NCBI GenBank assembly: GCA_016098155.1
Contig: JAAAJB010000569.1
Coordinates: 1-22,409, forward strand
Length of the DNA stretch: 22,409 nucleotides
Source: Actinomortierella ambigua
Taxonomy: Eukaryota > Mortierellomycota > Mortierellomycetes > Mortierellales > Mortierellaceae
Reading direction: 5' to 3'
Every line of letters starts with the position of its first letter. Within the stretch, counting starts at the first letter, position 1. Both the position numbers and the translations under genes were made by a program. Of the stretch, positions 1 to 10,900 are shown piece after piece. The notes under the pieces were generated by a model. It was not told the origin of the DNA. It ran no database searches and saw only the letters and a program-made list of their open reading frames with translations.

Positions 1-50
<50 letters not shown>
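1..50. repeat. (TC)n microsatellite
   Basis: Uninterrupted TC dinucleotide repeat (25 units) at the very start of the window, followed by further CT-rich sequence to about 75. It may continue upstream of the window. It lies in non-coding DNA. Confidence 0.97.
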
Positions 51-55
<5 letters not shown>

Positions 56-1931
56 CACTCTCTACCTCTCTCGCTCCAACTCTCGCCCACAGAATTCCAG
101 CCTCTTACTTATCCTTCCTCTCCTTCGACCTACACGCCCCCTCCATGTATGTGATCGCCTCTTTGTTATCGAACATCCTGCAGTCTACTGCAGACACCGA
201 GCATTGGGCCTGGCGCCATGATTCAGAGATGACAGACCCTTGCATACTCCTCACTCTACTGCCCTTCCTCGCCCTCCCTTTTCAACGTTGAATGCACTCT
301 TCTCTTTCTCTGTCACTTTATTTCTCTTTGTCCCGTTCTCCCTCTCTTTCTGGCCTCTTTTCTCGGTGCCTGGTTTACGCTTCGTCCCTTCCTCCCCCCC
401 CCCAGCCAGTATGCCCATTTGTCGCTTGTCGAGAAATGTACATCAACAATTTAGCGTGGATCTTGAGGGCGTCATGATATCATCATATCTTTTTGACTTC
501 GTGCCATGTTTATTTTTTTTTTTTTTTGCTCGGTGGCACTCTCACTCCTACGTAAGGAAAAGAAGAGGAGCACTACTGATTTGCAGATGTGGTGCGCAGG
601 GCACAACTTTTTCCTGTTTCTTTTTCTTGAACCCAGTGCCCCCCAATGTTCTAAAGTGCATGGATATGTGAGATGTTCCTGAGGAGGAAGAAGCAAAGGA
701 GAGAGTGACTTCCTCGGATCAAGCACTGTGCATCCACCCCACAGGGGAAGAGAGGACATTAACACCCTTGGCTGCATGTCTGTCGTTCAGCCTGTTTCCT
801 CCAGGAGTGTAAACAAGTTGTGTGCAGGGTCAACTAATCTTCCGGATGTGACATGCAACACGTTTTCCGACAGGAGGGTGTGTTGACGTGGTGGAGTAGG
901 GTTGGGGAGAGAGAGAGAGAGAAGGAAAAAGAGCATGTCGATCGAGGAAAGTGGTGGTCAGTGGTGTTGTGTTGGAGAGAGCAGAGCAGAACAACAAAGG
1001 AGGGGAGGGTGGGATGTCTCGCTTTTCGTGCGTGTTTACTCCAATAGGGTAGTGTTTGTGGTACAGCACTCCTAGCTGTCGTTGATGTTTACTTGCAACC
1101 CTTCTCAGTGCCCACGGATGCAACATTCAGCGAGGTGCGCAGAGTGAACAAAACAGAGTAGAGCAGGTCAAGGGACCCGTTCCCCTGCTCCTACTCCTTC
1201 TTCAAAAGGGGATGAAGACGATGCTGCAGGCTACAACGAACATCTTCACCTCATCCCCCTCTTTTTCCCGAACTTGTTTTCTCTTCCTCTTCCTCTTCTC
1301 CATGTTCTTCTTCTTTTTGCATGCTCGAGACAATTGCGCCCTTCTTCGCCCCCCCCCCTTCTCTCTCTCTCTCTCTTTACCCTCTGTTTTCACCATCTCC
1401 CACAAACAAAGGCGAAACGAGGTGCCATCCACCTTCCCTGCAACGAAGAAAAGAACAATTGTTCGTTTGGACCTCTGTGAACCCTTGCTTACAATATTCT
1501 GAGCCTCATTGCGAACACCTTATTTTTAAGTGTTCTTTTTGCAGCAGGAGAGAACCCTTGCTCCCCCCCTCCCCTTCCCTCTGCCCTGTCCCTAGATCGC
1601 CTCGCCCTCCTCTCCCCCCCCCCCCCCCCCCCCCAACATTTTTCCTTTTTCTTGTTTTTTTTTTTTCTCATTCTTTTTTTTTTTATTTCTCCTCCTCTCC
1701 CCCTCCCCCCGCCCCCTCTTTCCTTTTATTTTTGTTCTGTTTTGTTTCTTTTCTCCTCTTTGTCTTTTCCTCTCTACCCACCCCCACTACTCCAACTTGT
1801 ATCTATCTCCCCCTCTCTCGCTCTCTCCTCTACCTAATGTTGACTCTCAAAACGAATCTTCTTGGGCTTTCAAATTAGAAAAGACTGTATTTTGATCAGC
1901 GCCAAAAAGAGAAGAAAAAGCAAGCAACACC
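51..1931 (+). other. Pyrimidine-rich upstream region of the PH-domain gene
   Basis: No convincing gene is seen. Open frames here are short, rich in Ser/Pro/Leu/Phe and follow the CT-rich composition. The stretch contains a T run (about 511-527), a GA tract (about 908-922), a CT tract (about 1361-1377), a 21-C run (1614-1634) and long T/C blocks between 1560 and 1830. The last 80 nt become A-rich immediately before the good start codon at 1932. It is best read as intergenic DNA plus promoter and 5' leader. I cannot place a TATA box or transcription start with confidence, and an upstream non-coding exon is possible. Confidence 0.6.
1614..1634 (+). repeat. C21 homopolymer run
   Basis: Twenty-one consecutive C residues (G21 on the other strand) inside a pyrimidine block, followed by T9-T10 runs between about 1657 and 1684. 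Length is likely unreliable in sequencing. Confidence 0.95.
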
Positions 1932-4900
1932 ATGGTGCCAGCATCAGCCCAAGTGCTTGACGGCAGCAACTGCAGCAGCCGTAGCAGGAGCAGGAGTAGA
2001 AACGACACAACCACCTTCCACAACGTCAACAACCACAACAACAACAACAGCAGCAGCAGCAGCAGCAGCATCGACGCCAAACCGCATCACCTATCGCGAT
2101 GGAAGGTTCCATTAGTTCGTGTACTGTCTCGTGAACGAATCGCCGTCCGTAGAGGGAGCAGCAACAACAATGGCAATAACAACGGAAACGCCAACAGCAG
2201 CGGAAGTAGCAGCGCAGTAGGGTTGACTCCTCGGCCCACCACAACAGAAGGAAGTCAGTCGTCATCATCACCCATGTCGGCACGAGCCATGGAGAAACAG
2301 CGCAAGCAACAACAACAACGGGAAGGCCTGCTATCGCACGCTCACTCTGCACCAAACTTGAGCATCGAGTGTCTCGAGGTTCTGGAGGATCTACCACCAC
2401 AGCATCTTGTGGCAGCAGCAGGAGCAACAACAGGGAAGGACGATCTCCATTATCACAATGGTCACCATCACCGTCGCTCTCGGCCGCCTTCGACACTCTT
2501 GCAACCCCAGCAAGAAGGCAACTCCACCGAGAGTTGTCATCTTCCAGGTGGATCATCGTCGTTATCAACGTCCATGCCGCCCAACCGTTCTGGGCAGAAT
2601 CAGCAGTCACTCTGGTCATCATGCAGGATGCAACAGCGGCATCAGCCGGAGCAGCTGGAGCAGGAGTTGGGGCAGCAGGAGCAGCAATTGTCAGAGGCAA
2701 ATGCATGGGTGCATTCAGGGTCAGGGTCAGGGTCAGGGTCCACGGGAGCTACCACCACCACCACCACCGCCATCCTCATAGCAACAACACCTTCTCCTCG
2801 AGAAGAAGGTTCACGCTTGGACCAGTGTGACTTTGACCACAGCTCCTCACCAGTATCACACTCTATCCACACACATGACGAGCACCGTTGTACCTTACCG
2901 TTGCCGCTGTCACCACCATCCATATCGCTATCAGGACAGGGCATTAGAATGGACACATATGCTCAGCCAGGTAACTCTACCAACGCACCCCCTCCCAAAA
3001 GAAAAAATCCGCGGAGGGAGGAGAATAGAGAAGGGCGGCCGTCAGAGCGACCTTGAGGGGCATGAGACAGCCAGCACACTCGTTCTCTCTCACTGTTGAC
3101 CTCCACACCATCATTCTGTTGTGGGAACTTGTGATCCAGAGGGGAGAGACAGGAGGTTACATAAAGAAAAGACAAAGTGAAGAGAGAGAGAGAGAGAGAG
3201 AAAGAGAGTCTGACGGTTCACAAAAGAGGGACTTTGCTGACCAGCAGGCCTAGCTCTGTTGTTCTCAACTACACAACAACAAAGGAGCAAGGGGAGAGGC
3301 TCAAAAAATAACACATTTCACCCAAATGCAGGACGATGCCAAAATATGAACTTCAACGTGTTGCTGAGCACACTCGCGTTTTCCCACCACCCCCCTGCGA
3401 AGAAGAACAGGAACATGGCATGGCCATCATGAAATGATAGCGAACGCGGGGTCATGCAGAATGGGTGGCCAGCATGAGCAGGTGAAACCAAGCGAGCCTT
3501 GGGTCTTTGGTCGAGGCGGTCGTTCTATCGAGCACTCGCCTTTGAAGAAGGTGTGCCGAAGCAGCGGCTCTCATTTCTCTCTCCCTCTCTCTATCTCCCT
3601 CTCTCTCTCCCACTCTCTCCCTCCGCCTCTTGTCCTAGAATGTTGGAAAAGTCTTGTTAGAGAACAGGCATATAAAGGCAGCAGAGGATCGGTGGAGGGG
3701 AAAGGGACAAGGCGTGTGGCATCTGCAACTTTTCTCATGATCCAGATAAGAGGGACCTGTCTTCAAAGCGTCATGCACCCAGCCCACGTCTTACCCTACC
3801 TGTGGCAGTTCATACAGGGACCTTGATCTAATTATCCTCTGTCTGTGAGTGTCCAAGTGATTGTCTCGCAACCTAACAGACAGAGACCTCTCCCGATCTC
3901 ATTCATTCAAGGCGCCATAGAGGTGGCTGAACCACCCCCTCCTACCCATCCCCTTCACCCAATGTGCATCAGAGAGAGGGAGACGAGAGAGAAGAAACCA
4001 AAGGTGCAATCTGGATTGTTAACCGTACACGAGGACGAGTGGCAATAGTAGCCCGTCTTTGTCAGCAAGTGCTGGTGCTCAGGAGTCCGAAAAAGATACA
4101 ATGGGCAACAGTCAGAAAGGAAGGAAGGAATGGGTGTGTGCTATCTCTGTCATCGTGTGGATTATCTCCTTTTCCCGCTCTGCCTTTCTCCGTTTTCATT
4201 GCCATTGCCTATGAGGACAGCTGTGTAGAGTGTGCGTGAGTTAGTGCGTGCGTGTGTGTGTGCATGTTACTCACCCCCTTTGAGTACACACTCTCCTTCT
4301 CGCTCGACAATGGCAGCCTCCCTTCCCTCCTGTTGCATGCCAGCTCTCCCATTGTGGTTACACATTCTTTTTTTACCTTCCACAATAACACGGCCTTTGA
4401 GCCTCGTTGGTTGAACCCCCCCTTGTTTGTTGTGTTGTTGTTGCCCTTGGTCGCCAGAGGTGGGTGGGGAGAGGGGTCCTGCCTGAATGCCTGTGTGTCT
4501 GTCTGACCTGTGCACCGACACACGCACATACACACGCGCACACGGCCTTTCTTTTCATCCCTGTCGAGCAGTGTCTCGTCCCTTATTATCCCTTCCTTCT
4601 CTACCGTTGCCCTGCCTTTTATATCCTGGTGTACAGCAGCAGGGCATTTGCATGTGCAGACACCCTCAATCATACCCTCGCTGACCGCACTCGGACTCCT
4701 TTGCTGATCCTTCCCTCCGCTGCCACTATTCCTCGCCCTCACCTTTACTTCAGCACCTAGACCTCTTCCTTGCTCCGCCTCCAAATTACTCGCCTCGTCT
4801 TCCTCAAGACCGTTGCGGGACCACAATATCCCTGCTTCCGACGCCACTGAGCTGCATCCGCACCTTCTCCAGCCACAGCACGCACAGCTGCCTGCCAGAT

Positions 4901-7900
4901 CGCAACCGCCTTCGCCCTCACCTTCACGAACACCATCACCGTCTCCATCGCCATCTCCTTCTCCCTATCCGACACTTCGGGCACGCCATCTGCGTTCCTC
5001 TGCATCGCGTCCTATCTCAACCTGCTCGGAATTTTCCAACTTCTCGGTCTCAACTACCACCTCATCCTCCTATTCGTCACCGGCCTATTCTCCCGTGCAG
5101 TCCTTGCCAGTTCGGACAAGCAGCATATTAGCATCATATCCTTCCACTTGCCTGTGTGCCAACTGTGTAAACAATTTAGGTAGTCATTGTCTCAAAGGCC
5201 GTGGCAAGCGACTCCACCGTCAACACCACGAGTCTTTGCCAGGTGAGTTGTCCTGCTATCCTCACCTTTTTACCGGTAGCAAGGATGGGAACTGATGGAG
5301 TGGGTGATAACGAAGAAGGATCCCCAGTCGAAACACAAGAGAGTGTTAAGGAATGGAGACTACGAGCGTTTCGGTGTTGTCAGTGAATGCGCTTGCTAAC
5401 TCATCCTCTCCATCTTGCCTCCTTTCTCCAACCTTGTCCCTTATTGCACACATCCCTGCCTTTTTTTTTCCGTCATATTCTCTGTCTCTCCAAACGTTGG
5501 ACCTTGGGTTGCCATGAATGTACTGTGTGATGTGCTATCTGGCGGCCCTTTTTTTCTCCCTATATCCCTTGTTTCTTGTTCTTTTTATTCTCATTCTTTC
5601 TTCCTTTCACCCTTTCTTTCTTTCTTTCTCTTTTTCTTCCTTCTCTTGTTTTATTTGCCACTTCATTCTTGTTCCTTTATCCCTGCCCTCCTGAACACTT
5701 GATCTCACCCTCACAACTATGTTGCACAATATATGAACGAGCAGGAACAATCGACTCGACCCAGACCAGCCCTCTTCACCCCTCTTTCCAATCTCATCTT
5801 ACACCCAGTACCACCCAACGCTCCAGCAACGGCGCCCCTTCCTGTGATTGCATCACCGCAGCTACTACCACTACTACTACTACTACATCCACGCTCACTG
5901 TCCTCCCCCCACACGACACTCTTCGCCCCTCACCACGACGACCCTCAGACTCTGCAGACAGTGTTGAAGTCGACTCTGGCCTGACCGAAAAATCGGCTGC
6001 AGATCCTTACTACATCTATCGCGAGCTTGAGCGTTACGACACTAATCGACGGCCTCAGCGAGCGGTACTGATACAAGGGCTCCCGATTGGTCACCCAACA
6101 ACTGCTGCTACCCCCAACGTCACAGGAACCAGTCTGCCCACCAGCAACGCCCCGGTTGGCAGCTTAGAGTACCTTTCGCTCATTGAGGGACTAGACCCAA
6201 AGTCACGGCAGTATCAACGGAACAAGGCAGCGAGCAAGCGGAGGCGTGTAAAATCTAAAAAGGTAACAACCAACCAGTTGACCAACATCCCAATTTATCG
6301 TAAACATGCCATCAGCCGTTGCCCTCTCCTGTCGTCTGAATACTAATCAATATGCCGCTATGCTAACAACCCTCCCCCTTTCACTTCATTCATTTCACTC
6401 CATTCCACCCCTGCTTGCACACTCTCGCCTTCTTCCTATCTTCCCTCACATCCCTCACTCCTCGTCTCTGCGGATAGGACGAAAACAAAGTCAAGAGGAA
6501 TAGCTGGATTCGGTTTAGGAGCTGGGTGTCGCTGCTTCTTGACACTGAACGAAGCAGCGAAGTAGACGGCGAGCAGCAACAGCACGACGAGGCAGTCCTC
6601 GAAGGGTTGCAGCAGCAGTGGCGACAATCTCATCTGCCTCTGCAGAGCTCTGAAGGACCAGGCGAGCAACGTTTGTTATCTCCGGTAAGTCGTATGGATG
6701 AAGAAGGATAGCCCTTCTACTCGTCATCACCCTTAATTTTATTTATTTTATTGCTTCTGCTGACATTGGTTTGCCTGGGACCCTCTTTCCTTCTGGATCT
6801 CTCGATAAAAAAAAAGCCTGAGAGAACTCAAAATTGCCTCCCGCAGCGGTCCAGCTCTGCAGCTTCTTCCCCTTCTTCCGGCGCTGCTGCCTTGACATCT
6901 ACACCAACGAACGGTACCATCAGTAACCGTACAGAGTCTTCTCTGGCTACCTGCTCATCTGATATTGACGCCCAGAACGAACAACCTCGGTATAGGACTT
7001 CACGAGACTGGCCCACGTTCAGGCTGGCACGCCGGAATAACAGAACGTCGTCTTCCTCGGTCTTGTCTCTCTCGACCACCAATAGCCGACATCGTACAAG
7101 CAGCGACATAAACAGCTCAACCACCTCTATAGGACGACCGAGCCCAAGTGACCAGCGACAGCAAACAAAAAGGTTTCTTCCCTTGTGGCGCCCCCTCATC
7201 TCCTCCATATCCCCCAAGTCCTCTTCGTCGTTTTCTACTCATACCTCCACATCATACCCCGTGAGCTCCAACTCATCCCTTTCCGCTTCGTCTCGTCCGT
7301 TTACATCTCCATCGACACTCTCTCCCTCACCTTCGCTCGAATCACTTGCCACATCCGCGTCCTTAATCACCTCTCCCAACCCATCTTCTTCTTTGACGCC
7401 TCTCTGTCCGACATCTTCCACGTTGTCCCTCCCGGAGCAATCCTTGCATATCATCAAGAGCAACACCAGGCCGAGGATTTCTGATACCACACATACCCGA
7501 CTCTCGCATTCACGTTCGTCACCATCTCTTCCTAAGCTCATTGCCCTGTCTCCCCGTCCCTTGACCACTAGAGCGCATTCTGAAATCATGAACCCTTGTA
7601 CACCAGATCACCCTCAATCGACATCGACATCGACAAGCACCACCACCACTACCACCATCACCAGATCCGCCAGCTCAACGACATCAAAGACTTCAATGAG
7701 GCCTTCAACACCGTCGCCGCGGCACCCACTTGCCGAAGTGACATTCTCGGAGGAACGCGCGGGCGACCGGGCAGTCGAAGGAGAGTCATCGGAGGCAGAG
7801 AGCCAAGCATCCTCACAGCAGCCATCTCCATCATTCCTGCTCCCAGGCGGCGACGGTGATAGTGCAGTCATGGAGAAGACGACATTCACGCCAAAATCTC

Positions 7901-10900
7901 CAGCAACCAATTCGGTTGAATCTCTCGGGATCGAGTTTGAATCTCCCGCGGGTCGAATGGACGCTCTTGTTGCTACCGCGCTGGCTCTAGCAGAGAAGCA
8001 CGACTTCTCCCCTCTCTGTAAGGACAAGACCGAGAAGTTGCATGTGGTCCGAAGGAATTTCTCTGAGGAGCAGCTGGCGGATGCGCTAGCTGTCGACACA
8101 TCTGTAGAGCGGCCGCACTCGCCAGTTGTGGGAGAAGCCGCTACTGCTAAATGCTCGTCGTCGTCGTCGTCGTCGTCTGCCATTGAGGTATCCACAGAGC
8201 CATCGAGTCTAAACGCCATAGCATACTCTGAGCAAGATGTGAAGGAGCCCTTTTCGTCGACACTTTCCTTGCTTTCTCTCGAGTCTGTGTCTGCCGCTGC
8301 CGAACCTGTGCAATTACAGCATCAAACCCAAGAAGAGTACCGCCTGCGCCATAGGCATCCTTCATGTCAGGCTGAGAGTCAACGCCATCCCTTGGAGCCA
8401 GCATCACCACCTCGTTCAGTCGTAGAGTCTCCACGATTCGACAGACAAAGAGGACCGAGGGCTCCAAGGACATTCACAGATGGTGTCACCCCCTTCCACT
8501 CGCCCCAGGCATCGTTGGATTTACAACGCCTCAGTGTACCGTCACCAACGTCCGTACGTCAGACAAATCCCACAGGATCTCGAGAACAAGCACAACAACC
8601 ACAGGATCTTCCAAGTGGCGGAAAGTCTTCTTCGCACTCGCCAAGCAGTCCTCGCCTTCAGCTAGGTCGTCTATTGCGGCATCGGTCGTTCATCATGCCA
8701 TTGACCAACTCACTCCACGTTAATGGCACGAGGTCCTCGGTAGATCTACCTCTCTCGCCTACGACCGATATCGCTAGCCCTGTATCATCGCCCACAGCCA
8801 CTCAGAGTCCGCCACTTCCGGACCCTAGCATGGCAGCCTCGCCGACATTCCCTACGAGGTGCTCGGGCGCAAAGTCATCCGTTGCCTCTTTCTCTGCGAT
8901 GGAAGGCGAAGGGAGTAGCCGCGCTAGCGTAAAGTCTAATGGATACGAACGACCTCGGTCTATGATGCTCAGGATGATGAGCAGTCAAAGCCACATCTAC
9001 CATGGCCATGGTGGCGACTCTGGCGCAAACACACGGCTCGAACGTCCACAACCCCCGCGATCGGCATCATGTGACGAGCGCAATTGGTCACTGGGTCCAC
9101 CAGACCCTGTCCCTGACTACTACCGACATCTTCAAGTCAGACGAGATAACCGCCGTCGACGTTCAGCACCCCTTTTGCGGTCATCGCCACCATCGTGCAC
9201 GTCATCATCTCAGTTTTTGATTGGAGGTCCGACATCGTCAGGCGCTCCATCAATTGCCATGGTTATGGATGGCTCTACAGCTGCCACAGAAGAGGGAGGA
9301 AGATCATCTGATTTCTCCGGTCTGGGGATCGAGGCAGCGAGCACCGTGACAAGGGGAACCGGAGGAGCCGAAGGGCAGCGTCCTCGAAGCTCTACCTTGC
9401 AGGCATCGTACGGAAGGGAGAATCTAGAGGCAGCAGCGTTGCAGGGAGAGGAGCACAGACAACAGCAGCAACGACCAGACCGGCGGTTTATTCGCCGCAG
9501 CATGTCTGTCTTGGGTCTGCAACCCAACTTATCTTCCTTGTGGGGCAAGCTGTTTACCACTGTCAGTTCTGTGCTCCCGCCAGTTCAGCATGCATCTATG
9601 GGCAGTGGACTGGCTAGTGAGAACGGTGACATTGGTTTCGGCACTGAAAATACCAGTAGCAACAGCGCCTCTGGTCCTGGTGCTATTCTTTCGGAATGCG
9701 AACACCACGCGCGACAACAGTCGATGACCTCGCGTCGGTCTCAAGAGCTGCTGCACAACCCTGTCGTCGAGGTTGGTGGAAGAATATCCATCTCTGGCCG
9801 GAACACACCGACTCGCGATCCTTACGAGCACCTGAGAAGGCACCCGATGTACCAGCAACGTCTGTACTTCTACAGCGACTGTGACAATGACGACCAATTA
9901 GTCCAACAAGCACAGGACCAATTGCATCAGCAACCACAGCAGCAGAAGCAGCACAAGCAGCACAAGCAAACTCCATCGCAGCCTCATCAACAGCCACTCC
10001 AGCATGCGGACAATCCAATCTCACCACCTCTTTCAACATCTGAGCGCTTCCATTCCCGCGTCTGCTCCGAGGCGACAAGCGACCATGCTTCTCAAAGCCA
10101 AGCAGATGGAAACGATGACGAACACAGGCACCAGCATGCGCATGGTGACGATGACGATGAAGAAGATATTGGACATGAGCCTTTGAGCAGCCAGACAGCG
10201 GCGCCAGAGGACCCAGAGGAGGATGATGAAGATGGCCTGTCCTATCTTAGAAACGAACGTGTTCGCGATGACATTGCCGCCGATCAAGCCAACCAGGCGA
10301 TTGAAGAAGAGGAGGAGATGTTGGCTGCAGCTTCCACATCTGCAAGACCGACGATCACCTTTCAGAGAACGGTATCGGCCCTGTCTGTGTCTTCGTCGAC
10401 AATAGAGATGTCAACAGGAGCACAGCCTTCCTTTGTCGATGCCCCACCAGCCTACACGACAGCAACCATCGCCACATCAGTGACTGCTACTTCATCAGCT
10501 GCATCAACAGCTGTTACCACCACGACCGCTGCTTCGACAGGTGGAAAGAATGGAAGGAGACGAAGCGAGGAGCTTTTGCGACCTTCGACATCGGCATGGA
10601 CGGTGGCCGGGCCTGCCCCTTCTCGAGCCAGCACGGATGGCTTTGTGGTGGTCGAGCGACCTACAGGCGCCAGCAGCTCTACCACCCCTGCATCGACATC
10701 GGCTAATGGTATTCCTGTTGTCAAACCCAAGAAGCCTTTGACGCTTGCCAACCTCAACTTGTCCAACCCACCTTCCTATTGGGAAACAGTGATCAAGTAC
10801 CGAGGTTTCCCCAGGATCCAGCCACGGCCTGAGGAAGGATGTGAGCACTTGCCGCGGTATAGCTGCTCTGTCTTTCGAGAAGGGTGTATCAACCGCAAGA

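Noticed and set aside
474..483. Perfect palindrome ATGATATCAT
   Set aside because: Ten-nt palindromes are expected by chance at this scale, and nothing nearby gives it a role.
1321..1878. 185-residue Ser/Pro/Phe frame upstream of the PH gene
   Set aside because: Its composition is fully explained by CT-rich homopolymer tracts; it has no domain and lies in the likely leader region.
2026..2706. 226-residue minus-strand frame opposite exon 1, with Leu, Cys and Val runs
   Set aside because: It is the complement of CAG/CAA/ACC repeats in a coding exon, with no independent start context or motif.
2715..2740. TCAGGG repeat as a telomere-like remnant
   Set aside because: It has only four units, is not the fungal TTAGGG unit, is in frame and encodes Gly-Ser inside a coding exon.
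7614..8219. 201-residue minus-strand frame opposite exon 5
   Set aside because: It is a shadow of the Ser-rich coding strand; its Asp and Val runs come from TCG and ACC repeats.
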